Origin: an uncultured Eubacteriales bacterium
GTDB lineage: Bacteria > Bacillota > Clostridia > Oscillospirales > Oscillospiraceae
Assembly: GCA_902477055.1 (NCBI GenBank)
Contig: CABSFY010000060.1
Coordinates: 1-14,300 of the forward strand
Reading direction: 5' to 3'
DNA length: 14,300 nt
Shown here: piece by piece, positions 1 to 7,977 of the stretch
Numbering within the stretch: the stretch's first letter is position 1
Layout of the letters: each line of letters begins with the position of its first letter
The notes under the pieces: model-generated
Told to the model about the DNA's origin: nothing
The model's input: only the letters and a program-made list of their open reading frames with translations
Databases searched by the model: none
Translations under genes and position numbers: made by a program

Positions 1-243
1 ATTTCAATCGTGCCGTCAGGCACACCTTCACTGTCCACTGCTCACTAGCCACTATTCACTAATCGATACTGCCAGCAGCGGGCGGTCAATGACCACTCCC
101 ACGGCGTGAAACGAAAGTCAGTACGGAATTCGCGGCGGGCTGGGGACAGCCCGCCCTACGAATAAAATTGATACTGCCTGCACGAGATTGCCACAGCCGC
201 AAGCGGCCTCGCAATGGCATATGGGTCAGCCCTTGACGCGCTC
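1..243. other. Gene-free left flank with repeat material
   Basis: I see no credible coding region here. The stretch begins with a small hairpin at 10-23 (GTGCC, loop GTCA, GGCAC). It then holds the composite repeat described in its own entry (27-178), and ends with about 65 nt in which I recognise nothing except a short GCCGC-AA-GCGGC hairpin near 196-208. The neighbouring minus-strand gene ends at 285, with its terminator just before that, so this is sequence downstream of the udp transcript. Whatever gene lies to the left is outside the window. Confidence 0.6.
27..178. repeat. Composite hairpin repeat, copy A (REP-like)
   Basis: In order, the element holds: a degenerate array of 7-nt units close to ATTCACT at 27-60; the word AATCGATACTGCC at 61-73; about 60 nt of unrelated sequence; a perfect 9-bp stem GGCGGGCTG / CAGCCCGCC with loop GGGA at 134-155; the tail CTACG at 156-160; and a second near-copy of the word (ATTGATACTGCC) at 167-178. 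The same parts, in the same order, occur between uppS and frr at 10829-10957, so this is a dispersed repeat and not a chance hairpin. It has no coding capacity. It resembles REP/MITE-like intergenic repeats, but its mobility and function are not shown by the sequence. Confidence 0.75.
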
Positions 244-273
244 AATAAAATGCGCGGCAGTTGCCTGCCGCGC
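244..273 (-). terminator. Rho-independent terminator after the small membrane protein gene
   Basis: Read on the minus strand, a perfect 9-bp stem GCGCGGCAG / CTGCCGCGC with loop GCAA (252-273) is followed by ATTTTATTGAG. It starts 11 nt after the stop codon of the 285-605 gene. The U-tract is interrupted but adequate. It most likely ends the udp / small-protein transcript. Confidence 0.75.
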
Positions 274-284
274 GAACACTTGAT

Positions 285-605
285 TCAGGGCAACGGCGTA
301 TTGACGGCGTTGCGCTCCTTTTCCGACTCGGCCATCATTTCCTTTGCATAGGCGTTGGCATAGTCGAAAATCAAATCCTCATAGTTGATCTTCTTGCCGA
401 CGATCGATTCGGCCTTGCTCATGATCTTATCAACGATATTCGGCTCCTCCTCAGTCGCCTCGGTCACGGCGGGCTGCTCGATCTCTCCGGCAAGATACGG
501 CGAGAGCAGGCCGTCCACCTTGGCCATCACGAGCTTGTAGGAAACAAGCAGCGCGACCGCGAGCACCGCGACCTCGACCCAAACGAACCACCAATTGCGT
601 CGCAC
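285..605 (-). CDS. Small membrane-anchored protein of unknown function
   Basis: I do not recognise this 106-residue protein. The start chosen is GTG at 605, 8 nt after a strong AAGGAGG (614-620). A GTG three codons upstream lies inside the ribosome binding site, so it is unlikely. The N terminus (MRRNWW) has two arginines followed by one hydrophobic segment at about residues 5-23, which suggests a signal anchor with the rest outside the membrane. The remainder is hydrophilic: an acidic, threonine-rich linker (about 40-55), then a helical, charged C-terminal part. It has no cysteines and no catalytic motif that I can see. It lies 54 nt after udp and before a clear terminator, so it is probably expressed together with udp from the promoter at 1477-1505. 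Good ribosome binding site and terminator placement argue that it is real. Function is open. Confidence 0.7.
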   Translation of the reverse strand: MRRNWWFVWVEVAVLAVALLVSYKLVMAKVDGLLSPYLAGEIEQPAVTEATEEEPNIVDKIMSKAESIVGKKINYEDLIFDYANAYAKEMMAESEKERNAVNTPLP

Positions 606-636
606 GTATCTCACCTCCTTCTGTCCATTGGACGGG

Positions 637-657
637 CGGGAACGAAAAAGGTTCCCG
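637..657 (-). other. Hairpin between udp and the small membrane protein gene
   Basis: A 7-bp stem (CGGGAAC / GTTCCCG) with a 7-nt loop begins 2 nt after the udp stop codon on the minus strand. No U-run follows it, so it is not a standard terminator. It could protect the 3' end of the udp message or dampen read-through into the downstream gene; both are guesses. Confidence 0.4.
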
Positions 658-659
658 GA

Positions 660-1433
660 TTATTTCTGATTTTTTCTGTCCTGCGCAATGATAAGCTTCA
701 GGGCCTCGACGGCGACGCGGACGGACGACGAGGTATCCTCATCCATATCCTGATCCAGTCCGGCAGCCTCGCGCTCCTGATTCCAGATCACATGGAAGCA
801 CGAGCCGCAGCGGCAGTGCAGCGCATCGGCCACGACAAACAGCGCGGCGGATTCCATCTCACTGGCAAGAACGCCCAGCCGCTTCCAAGCCTCCCACTTT
901 TGCAGCAGCTCGTAGGAAACCGGCATTTTCGCGGGGCTGTGCTGGCCGTAGAACGCGTCCTTACACTGCACAACGCCGGTGTGCGTCCGCTTGCCCATAG
1001 CGAGCGAGGCCTGCCGCAGGGCAATCGTGATATCGAGATTTGCGACCGCCGGGTACTCAATGGGCGCATACTCCATCGACGTATGCTCAAAGCGGATCGC
1101 GCCGGTGGCGACAACGATATCGCCGGACTTGACGTCCAGATTGATGCCGCCGCAGGTGCCGGTACGGATGAAGGTGTCCGCGCCGATGTTATGCAGCTCC
1201 TCCATGGCGATGGAGGCAGACGGGCCGCCGATGCCGGTGGAGCAGACACTGACCTTTTCGCCGAGCAGCGTACCGGTATAGATATTATACTCCCGATTCT
1301 GGGCAACATGCACAGGGTTGTCGAAGTACTTCGCGATGGACTCGCAGCGGCCGGGGTCGCCGGGCAGGATGCAGTAACGGCCGACATCGCCCTCGACGCA
1401 ATGGATATGGAACTGCCTTTCAAGCTGTTGCAT
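660..1433 (-). CDS. udp: Uridine phosphorylase family nucleoside phosphorylase
   Basis: This 257-residue protein belongs to the NP-I nucleoside phosphorylase family and looks most like uridine phosphorylase, which splits uridine with phosphate into uracil and ribose-1-phosphate for pyrimidine salvage in the cytoplasm. E. coli Udp is 253 residues. Visible motifs are the phosphate-binding GDPGR (25-29), NREY (47-50), STGIGGPS (65-72), RTGTCGG (90-96) and the ribose-contacting EMESAAL (192-198). The base-binding loop reads DAFYGQHSP (159-167): it keeps Phe and Gln but not the Arg that E. coli Udp uses to hold uracil, so the exact base specificity is less certain. The ATG at 1433 has AAAGGAG 9 nt upstream; an open frame continuing upstream has no ribosome binding site and runs past the promoter. 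It has its own promoter (1477-1505) and sits downstream of polC. Confidence 0.88.
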   Translation of the reverse strand: MQQLERQFHIHCVEGDVGRYCILPGDPGRCESIAKYFDNPVHVAQNREYNIYTGTLLGEKVSVCSTGIGGPSASIAMEELHNIGADTFIRTGTCGGINLDVKSGDIVVATGAIRFEHTSMEYAPIEYPAVANLDITIALRQASLAMGKRTHTGVVQCKDAFYGQHSPAKMPVSYELLQKWEAWKRLGVLASEMESAALFVVADALHCRCGSCFHVIWNQEREAAGLDQDMDEDTSSSVRVAVEALKLIIAQDRKNQK

Positions 1434-1476
1434 GATACAACACTCCTTTATAAAATCTTGCTTTCGAGTTTCTTTC

Positions 1477-1505
1477 AGTATAACGCACAAAACCCCAAAC
1501 GGCAA
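1477..1505 (-). promoter_or_regulatory. Sigma-A type promoter for udp
   Basis: On the minus strand a -35 box TTGCCG (1500-1505), a 17-nt spacer and a -10 box TATACT (1477-1482) lie in the polC-udp gap. Transcription would start near 1470, giving a leader of about 35 nt with AAAGGAG before the udp ATG. Inferred from consensus match and spacing only. Confidence 0.7.
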
Positions 1506-1546
1506 ACGATTTTCGGAGTTTCGCCGATTCTTTGTAATTCTGCACG

Positions 1547-1564
1547 AATTTTCCGGTGAAAATT
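1547..1564 (-). other. Weak AT-rich hairpin after polC
   Basis: A perfect 7-bp stem (AATTTTC / GAAAATT) with a 4-nt loop lies 12 nt after the polC stop. It is AT-rich and lacks a following U-run, so I do not call it a terminator. No better terminator is visible between polC and udp, so some read-through into udp is plausible. Confidence 0.35.
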
Positions 1565-1575
1565 TGTTGCATCTG

Positions 1576-4500
1576 TCAGAAAAGCGACATCTGGCTGGTA
1601 TCCGGCAGGTCGCCGAACGCACCGGCCTGTTTCAGATTTTCGATGTGCGTTTTGGAGACCTTCGGGCAAGCGGCGGAGAATTCCTCGATGGAAACGAACT
1701 GCTTCCCCTCGCGGCCCGCGACGATATCGCGCGCTGCCGTTTCGCCGAGGCCCGAAACGGACACGAACGGCGGCAGGAGCTTGCCCTCATAGATCAGGAA
1801 TTTCGTCGCCTCCGAGCGGTAAAGGTCCATTTTCGCAAAATCAAAGCCGCGCAGATAGAATTCGTAGCAAACCTCCAATGTCGTCAACAGATCGTCGTCC
1901 TTTGCCGAACGGTCGGGGTTGTCGGAGATGGCCTTGATGTGTTCCTTGACCGTTTCGATGCCATGGGTCATCATGACCGCGTCAAAGCCGTCCTTCTGGC
2001 TCCGGCGGTAGAAATATGCCGCGTAGAACGCCAACGGATGATGCACCTTGAACCACGCGATGCGGAAGGCCATCATGACATAGGCGGCGGCGTGGGCCTT
2101 CGGGAACAGATATTTGATCTTTTTGCACGAGCCGATATACCAGTCCGGCACACCGTGATCGATCATCTCCTGCTCCGCGCCCTCCGGCAGGCCGCGGCCC
2201 TTTCGGACGGCCTCCATGATCTTGAAGGCCCGCTTTTCCGGCATCCCGCATTTGATGAGATAGTTCATAATATCGTCGCGGCAGCCGATGGCCTGACCGA
2301 CCGTGGCCGTTCCGCTGAGGATGAGGTCCTTTGCGTTACCGAGCCACACGTCTGTACCGTGGGAGAAGCCGGAAAGGCGAATGAGCGTGTCGAATTGCGT
2401 CGGCTTCGTGTCCATCAGCATCCCGCGTGTGAAGCTCGTGCCGAATTCCGGGATGGCAACCGTACCGGGAACCCCCAACAGCGGGTCGTTTTCATAGCCC
2501 AGCACGCGGCTGTTTGTGAAAATAGACATCGTATCCTTGTCGTCGAGCGGAATTTTTTGCGCATCAACACCGGTCATATCCTCCATCATGCGGATCATCG
2601 TCGGGTCATCATGGCCGAGCATATCGAGCTTCAGCAGATTTGCTTCCATGGAGTGATATTCAAAATGTGTTGTAATAATATCGGTTTTCGTGTCGTCTGC
2701 CGGATGCTGCACGGGGCAGAAGTCCCAAATTTCATTTTCCTGCGGGATAACGACCAGACCGCCGGGGTGCTGGCCGGTCGTCCGGCGCACATCCACGCAG
2801 CCTGCGGCAAGGCGGTTTTCCTCCGCGCGGGAAACGGTCAGGTTCCGTTCGGCCAGATATTTCTTTACATAGCCGTAAGCCGTCTTTTCCGCGACCGTGC
2901 CGATCGTCCCGGCGCGGAACACGTGGCTCGAGCCGAACATTTCAATGCAGTACTGATGCGCACGGGACTGGTATTCGCCGGAAAAGTTCAGGTCGATATC
3001 CGGGACCTTGTCGCCGCCGAAGCCGAGGAAGGTTTCAAACGGGATGTTAAAGCCGTCCTTGACCAGCTTTTCGCCGCATTCCGGGCAGACCGCGTCGGGC
3101 AGGTCCGCGCCGCAGTTGATGCCCTCCGGCACCTCGAAGGTACAGTATTTGCACTTCGGGCAGCGGTAATGCGGCGGCAGAGAGTTGACCTCCGTGATGC
3201 CGGACATATACGCCACCAGCGACGAGCCGACGGAACCACGGGAGCCGACCAGATAGCCGTTTTCCAGCGAATTTTGCACGAGCTTCTGTGCCGACATATA
3301 AATCACGTCGTAATGGCAGGTGATAATATCATGCAGCTCCGTTTCCACGCGCTTGGTCACAAGCTCCGGCGGGGTTTCGCCGTAGAGGCGGTGCAGCTTT
3401 TCGTAAACCAGCCGCTTCAGATCCTCGACGGAGTTTTCGATCTTCGGCGGGAACAGGTTCTTCGGCAGCGGCAGGACCGTTTCGCACATATCCGCGATGC
3501 GGTTCGGATTTGTCACCACGACCTCAAAGGCCTTGTCCGCACCGAGGTAGGAAAATTCCTCCAGCATCTCGTCCGTCGTGCGGAAATAGAGGGGATTGTC
3601 CCGGTCGCAATCCGTAAAGCCCTTGCTGGCCAGCAGGATGCGGCGGTAAATCTCATCCTCCGGATTAAGGAAATGCACGTCGCCGGTCGCGCAGACGGGC
3701 TTGCCCAGCTCCTCGCCGAGGGAAACAATCGTCCGGTTGAAGTCGCGCAGCTGCTCCACATTCTCGACCGTGCCGTCGGCCAGCATGAACATATTGTTGC
3801 TCAGGGGCTGAATTTCGAGGAAATCATAGAACGACGCGATGCGCTTCAGCTCGTTGCGGCTCTTATGCGCGATGACCGCCTGAAACAGCTCGCCTGCCTC
3901 GCAGGCCGAGCCGATAATCAGGCCCTCGCGGAACTCCAGCAGCTCGGATTTCGGCATTCTCGGATTGCGCTTGAAGAATTTCAGGTGCGCGTCGGAAATA
4001 ACGCGGTAAAGATTGCGCAGGCCGGTCTGGTTCTTGGCAAAGACGATGATATGCTTGGCTCGGCGGTCGTTGATGCGGCTGCCGCTGCGCAGGGATGCCA
4101 TGCAGTCGTTGACCTCCCGCAGCTCGCTCAGCCCGCGCTCGGCCAGCATCGCAGCAAAGCGCAGATAGAGATAGCCGCACGTCAGCGCGTCGTCCGAGGC
4201 GCGGTGGTGGTTAAATTCCGGTAAGCTCAGGGCGTCGGCGACGATATTGAGCTTGTGCTTGGAAAGCTGCGGCATCAGATTCTGCGACAGAACCAGCGTG
4301 TCGATATACGTCGGCATGAAGGGAATGTGCAGCCGCTCGCAGGCCGCCGTCAGGAAGCCGATGTCGAAATCGGCATTGTGCGCCACCAGCACCCGGCCGC
4401 CGCAGAAGTCCAAAAACTTCGGCAGCGCCTCGGCAATATCCGGCGCGTCGGCCAGCATCTCGTCCGTGATACCGGTCAGTTCGGTGTTTTTCGGATCCAG

Positions 4501-5871
4501 ATGCCGGTGCGGGTTCACGAAGCTCTGGAAGGTTTCGACCGGCTTTCCGTCGCGCAGCAGCACCGCGCCGATCTCCGTGATCACGTCCTTGGCCGACGAC
4601 AGGCCCGTCGTTTCCAGATCGAACGCGACAAATTCGCCCGCCAGGGGCATATTCTGCTCTCCGTGGACGGCAATGCGGTCATCCACATCATTGACGTAGT
4701 AGCCCTCGCAGCCGTAGAGAATTTTGATATTCTTATCCGTTCCGGCGACCTTGTTCTTGCTCGCCTTGAACGCATCCGGGAAGGACGAGGCGACGCCGTG
4801 ATCGGTGATGGCAATGGCCTTATGGCCCCAGCGTGCCGCCGTAGCGACGGCCTCGCCGGTTTTGGTCAGCGCGTCCATCATGGACATTGTGGTGTGCAGA
4901 TGCAGCTCCACACGCTTTTGCTCAGCGGTATCGTTCCGCTGGGGCGCAGAGGCCGGCATGATGGCAAAGGGCTTGATGACGACCTCCTTGCTGTAGTCGT
5001 CGTAATCGACCTTGCCCAGCACACGCAGCCACAGGCCGGGCTTGTTCACGCCGTCCACGATGGGCTTGCCCGTATCGCCCTTAAAATAGCCGCTGACGCG
5101 GATGGAGCCGGTATAGTCCGTCATATCGAAGCCGATGACGGTCGCCGCGCCCTTTTTGATATCGCGATGGTCCACGGCAAAGACCTTGCCCTCGATGATA
5201 ACGCGCTCATCCTGCATATCGAGGTGGATCTGCCCGATTTTGACCGTGTCGCCGCGGAAGGGCTTGCCGTAGATCGTGGACGGCGACGGCTCGGCAGCGG
5301 AGGATTTTTTCTCCGGCGAGGAAAACCGCGCGGCCGGGACCTCGCGCATGGCCTCGCGTCGGAACTGCTCCGTCTGCGCGAACAGCTCCTCGCCCTCGGC
5401 GGTACTGCCGCAGCGGACCTCGATCTTCGTGGACAGGTCAAAGCGTTCGCTGAGATACTGCTCAGCCCGGCGCAGGTGCGGCGCGATGGCATCCTTTCCG
5501 TTGGCGCGAAGCTGCAAAATGCTCGTCCCCTGCGCCAGCTTCCACTGACAGCCCGCGAGGATCGCTGCCGCCGGAGAAAACGCGGAGATAATGCAGCGAT
5601 TCAGCTCCTTCGGCTCGATCTTCGCCGCGGCATCCTTCGGGAAGCGCGGAACGAGCCGCACTGCCTTCAGACCGTAAAGCGCCGCCAGCTGCTCTGCCGT
5701 TTCGTTCAGCGTCGTCGCCGGAACGTAGTCGGGCAGGTGCAGCTCCAGCTCGATCTGCCGTGTGGCCGGGTCGATCTCTGCACGGCAAACCGCCGCCTGC
5801 TCATAAAGCGCACGCAGCGGTTGTTCCGGCTGGTATTCATAAAACATCTGCAAGAAGGGATAGGGATTCAT
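1576..5871 (-). CDS. polC: DNA polymerase III alpha subunit, PolC type
   Basis: This 1431-residue protein is the replicative polymerase of low-GC Gram-positive bacteria, extending DNA at the fork with built-in proofreading. Domains in order: an N-terminal region (1-200); an OB fold (about 208-303); a PHP domain opening with ELHLHT (322-327), split by the inserted exonuclease; a DEDDh 3'-5' exonuclease (about 413-580) with DLETTG (418-423), HNADFD (498-503) and HRASDD (556-561); and the polymerase core. The core has GSRGSVGSS (876-884), a zinc-binding cluster (C904, C907, C929, C932) and the catalytic aspartates in PDIDLNF (D958, D960). The C terminus QMSLF resembles a beta-clamp-binding peptide. 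Length matches the family (about 1440). The ATG at 5871 has AGGAG 6 nt upstream and lies 12 nt after ispG, as the last gene of the block. TTA, CTA and TCA codons are nearly absent, which leaves long empty frames on the opposite strand. Confidence 0.97.
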   Translation of the reverse strand: MNPYPFLQMFYEYQPEQPLRALYEQAAVCRAEIDPATRQIELELHLPDYVPATTLNETAEQLAALYGLKAVRLVPRFPKDAAAKIEPKELNRCIISAFSPAAAILAGCQWKLAQGTSILQLRANGKDAIAPHLRRAEQYLSERFDLSTKIEVRCGSTAEGEELFAQTEQFRREAMREVPAARFSSPEKKSSAAEPSPSTIYGKPFRGDTVKIGQIHLDMQDERVIIEGKVFAVDHRDIKKGAATVIGFDMTDYTGSIRVSGYFKGDTGKPIVDGVNKPGLWLRVLGKVDYDDYSKEVVIKPFAIMPASAPQRNDTAEQKRVELHLHTTMSMMDALTKTGEAVATAARWGHKAIAITDHGVASSFPDAFKASKNKVAGTDKNIKILYGCEGYYVNDVDDRIAVHGEQNMPLAGEFVAFDLETTGLSSAKDVITEIGAVLLRDGKPVETFQSFVNPHRHLDPKNTELTGITDEMLADAPDIAEALPKFLDFCGGRVLVAHNADFDIGFLTAACERLHIPFMPTYIDTLVLSQNLMPQLSKHKLNIVADALSLPEFNHHRASDDALTCGYLYLRFAAMLAERGLSELREVNDCMASLRSGSRINDRRAKHIIVFAKNQTGLRNLYRVISDAHLKFFKRNPRMPKSELLEFREGLIIGSACEAGELFQAVIAHKSRNELKRIASFYDFLEIQPLSNNMFMLADGTVENVEQLRDFNRTIVSLGEELGKPVCATGDVHFLNPEDEIYRRILLASKGFTDCDRDNPLYFRTTDEMLEEFSYLGADKAFEVVVTNPNRIADMCETVLPLPKNLFPPKIENSVEDLKRLVYEKLHRLYGETPPELVTKRVETELHDIITCHYDVIYMSAQKLVQNSLENGYLVGSRGSVGSSLVAYMSGITEVNSLPPHYRCPKCKYCTFEVPEGINCGADLPDAVCPECGEKLVKDGFNIPFETFLGFGGDKVPDIDLNFSGEYQSRAHQYCIEMFGSSHVFRAGTIGTVAEKTAYGYVKKYLAERNLTVSRAEENRLAAGCVDVRRTTGQHPGGLVVIPQENEIWDFCPVQHPADDTKTDIITTHFEYHSMEANLLKLDMLGHDDPTMIRMMEDMTGVDAQKIPLDDKDTMSIFTNSRVLGYENDPLLGVPGTVAIPEFGTSFTRGMLMDTKPTQFDTLIRLSGFSHGTDVWLGNAKDLILSGTATVGQAIGCRDDIMNYLIKCGMPEKRAFKIMEAVRKGRGLPEGAEQEMIDHGVPDWYIGSCKKIKYLFPKAHAAAYVMMAFRIAWFKVHHPLAFYAAYFYRRSQKDGFDAVMMTHGIETVKEHIKAISDNPDRSAKDDDLLTTLEVCYEFYLRGFDFAKMDLYRSEATKFLIYEGKLLPPFVSVSGLGETAARDIVAGREGKQFVSIEEFSAACPKVSKTHIENLKQAGAFGDLPDTSQMSLF

Positions 5872-5883
5872 CTGTTTCTCCTG

Positions 5884-6918
5884 TTATAATTGCTCTATGT
5901 AGCGCAGCAGCGCGGGCAGCAGCTCGTCGTAGGGCAGCGTTTCCTTCCGCTCGCCCTTGACGAAGATGACACCGCAGCCGTCGCCGCCGGCAACGCCGAT
6001 GTCGGCCTCCCGCGCCTCACCGGGGCCGTTGACGACGCAGCCCATGACCGCGACGGTAATGTCCTTGTCGATGCCCCGGAGAGCCTCCTCAACGCGGCCG
6101 GCAAGGCCGATGAGGTCGATTTTCGTTCGCCCGCAGGTCGGGCAGGAAATGAGGTTCACACCCCCGCGCAGTCCGGCGGCGCGCAAAATCGCCTTCGCCG
6201 CCTCGACCTCGCGCACGGGATCGGCGGTCAGGGACACGCGGATGGTGTCGCCGATGCCGAGGCACAGAAGGCCGCCGATGCCCATCGCCGACTTGATCGT
6301 TCCCATGTATTCCGTCCCCGTTTCCGTCACGCCGAGGTGCAGCGGGTAGTCCGACTGCTCGGAAAACAGCCGGTAGGCCTGCATCATCAGCGGCACGGAG
6401 CTGGACTTCATGGAAACGCAGATATCGTCAAAGCCGAACTTTTCCAGCAGCCGGATGTGAGAAAACGCGCTTTCGACCAGCGCCTCCGGCGTGGGGTGGC
6501 CGTATTTTTCCAGCAGGCGTTTTTCCAGACTGCCGCCGTTGACGCCGATGCGGATGGGAATATGATGCGCCTTGCAGCAGTCCACGACCGCTCGGACGCG
6601 GTCCTCGCCGCCGATGTTGCCGGGGTTGATGCGAATTTTTGCCGCACCGCGCTCGGCGGCGGCGATGGCCAGCCGGTAGTCAAAATGGATATCGGCGACC
6701 AGCGGCAGCGGCGATTGCGCTGCGATCTGACCGAACGCCTCCGCCGCCGCCATATCCGGCACGGACAGGCGCACGATCTCACAGCCCGCGGTCCGCAGCG
6801 CCGTAATCTGGTCGAGGCAGTCCTCGACACGGACGTTCGGAATATTCAGCATCGACTGGATGGAAACCGGCGCGCCTCCGCCGATCTTCACCCCGCCGAC
6901 CGTGATTTGCTTTGTCAT
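5884..6918 (-). CDS. ispG: 4-hydroxy-3-methylbut-2-enyl diphosphate synthase (IspG/GcpE)
   Basis: This 344-residue iron-sulfur enzyme converts 2-C-methyl-D-erythritol 2,4-cyclodiphosphate to HMBPP, the penultimate step of the MEP isoprenoid pathway. The N-terminal TIM-barrel half shows ADIHFD (75-80) and RINPGNIG (96-103). The C-terminal cluster domain has the expected 4Fe-4S cysteines C259 and C262 (in SCPTCGRT) and C294 (in MGCVVNGPGE), plus the catalytic Glu301. I chose the ATG at 6918 because GGAGG lies 5 nt upstream; a TTG four codons earlier overlaps that ribosome binding site. The ribosome binding site is built from the last codons of rseP, whose stop is 1 nt away, so translation is probably coupled. 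Together with dxr it puts two MEP-pathway steps next to uppS, which consumes the products. Confidence 0.96.
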   Translation of the reverse strand: MTKQITVGGVKIGGGAPVSIQSMLNIPNVRVEDCLDQITALRTAGCEIVRLSVPDMAAAEAFGQIAAQSPLPLVADIHFDYRLAIAAAERGAAKIRINPGNIGGEDRVRAVVDCCKAHHIPIRIGVNGGSLEKRLLEKYGHPTPEALVESAFSHIRLLEKFGFDDICVSMKSSSVPLMMQAYRLFSEQSDYPLHLGVTETGTEYMGTIKSAMGIGGLLCLGIGDTIRVSLTADPVREVEAAKAILRAAGLRGGVNLISCPTCGRTKIDLIGLAGRVEEALRGIDKDITVAVMGCVVNGPGEAREADIGVAGGDGCGVIFVKGERKETLPYDELLPALLRYIEQL

Positions 6919-6919
6919 G

Positions 6920-7567
6920 TCAGCCTCCAATCAACTGGTACACGTCCTTGACGAAGATAAACGCCATAAACAGCAGCAGCAGGATCATGAACGCGCCGTT
7001 GAGATAGCCCTCATATTTCGGATTGATTTTCCGGCGCAGGAGCTTCTCCGCCGCCGTCGTGACCAGCAGGCAGACCACGCGGCCGCCGTCGAGCGCCGGA
7101 ATCGGCAGCAGATTCATCACCGCCAGGTTGATTGCGATAAAGGCGAACAGATTCAGCACGTTCGTAATGCCAATGCCGACGCTCTGCGCCGACGTGCCCT
7201 CCTTCGCCGCCTCGGAAATGATAACGACCGGGCCGCCCATGTCTTTGATGCCGGCTCTGCCGGTAAAGAGATCGGCCAGCCCCAGTCGGACCCAGCGGGC
7301 AAAATCCAGCGAGGTGCGCCACGTGTTGGAAAGCAGGCTGCCGAAGGTTTTTTCCTCCGCGTCGATGCCGAAGCCATACCGCGCATTGCCCTCCGCGTCG
7401 ATATAGTCGCGGGCGATCGGCACGTCCTTCAGCTCAATCGTCTCGCCGTTGCGGCGGACGGTGAGATCCTGATAGCCGTCGATATCGCGGTCGAGGAGCA
7501 TGGTAATGTCCCCGCCGATGTAGACGTGTGCGCCATTGATGGACACAAACTCATCGCCCGGCTGAAA
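6920..7567 (-). pseudogene. rseP: RseP site-2 protease, C-terminal part of a frameshifted gene
   Basis: This frame continues the rseP protein after the break near 7565-7567. It opens with FQPGDEFVSING, the carboxylate-binding-loop end of the PDZ domain, and runs for about 215 residues. It holds most of the PDZ domain, then a hydrophobic segment ending in NLLPIPALDGG, the second active-site motif of site-2 proteases, whose Asp is the third zinc ligand. A last membrane segment (GAFMILLLLFMAFIFV) lies near the C terminus. The only start inside this frame near the break is a GTG at 7546, without a ribosome binding site, so separate translation is doubtful. The stop at 6920 is 1 nt before the ispG ATG. 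Without the N-terminal HELGH half this part cannot be an active protease. If the frameshift is a sequence error, the two parts are one normal gene spanning 6920-7977. Confidence 0.9.
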
Positions 7568-7977
7568 TACGACGCAAACGGCCGGCCCTCGACGATGTTG
7601 GCGATCTGGCGCGTGTTAAAGCCTTCGGCGGTGATGCCGAGGACAAGCAGCAGGACGACAAAGCCGAACAGGAAGTTCATAAACGAACCGGCGACCAGAA
7701 TAATCAGCCGCTTCCAGACCTTCGCCCTGCCGAACGAACGCGGGTTGTCGCTCTCGCCGTCCTCGCCCTCCATCGCGCAGTAGCCGCCGATGGGGATGCA
7801 GCGCAGCGCGTAGGTCGTTTCGCCCCTCTTCTTTTTCCAGATGGCAGGACCCATGAACAGCGAAAACTCGTTGACCTGCACGCCGGAGAGCTTCGCGGTC
7901 AAAAAATGTCCCAGTTCGTGTACGAAAATCAATACGCCGAACAATAAAATTGCAAGAACTACATAAAAAACGGTCAA
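7429..7977 (-). pseudogene. rseP: RseP/RasP site-2 zinc metalloprotease, N-terminal part of a frameshifted gene
   Basis: RseP cuts transmembrane segments of anti-sigma factors and signal peptide remnants in the membrane. This part carries the first transmembrane segment with the zinc-binding HELGH (residues 20-24), the GGYCAMEGED strand region (64-73), a second membrane segment (about 90-115) and the start of the PDZ domain. Homology stops at residue 137. The following 45 residues are out of frame and serine/arginine-rich, ending at 7429. The start is TTG at 7977, overlapping the dxr stop by 4 nt. It has AGAGGTG about 6 nt upstream, an in-frame stop two codons before it, and no in-frame ATG before HELGH. 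Restoring one T at 7565-7567 gives a protein of about 352 residues, usual for Clostridia. The gene's place between dxr and ispG is as expected. Confidence 0.92.

Noticed and set aside
27..178. Possible CRISPR array from the repeated short words
   Set aside because: The units are 7 nt, adjoining and without spacers, and no cas gene is present in the window.
1432..4224. A 930-codon open frame on the plus strand opposite polC, and a 544-codon one at 4255-5889
   Set aside because: These frames are in register with polC codons, so their stops would need TTA, CTA or TCA codons in polC, which this GC-rich gene almost never uses. The translations have no recognisable domain, and polC is intact.
7429..7566. 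Two separate small genes in place of one broken rseP
   Set aside because: The sequences join smoothly at the shift into one family, and the C-terminal piece has no ribosome binding site of its own.
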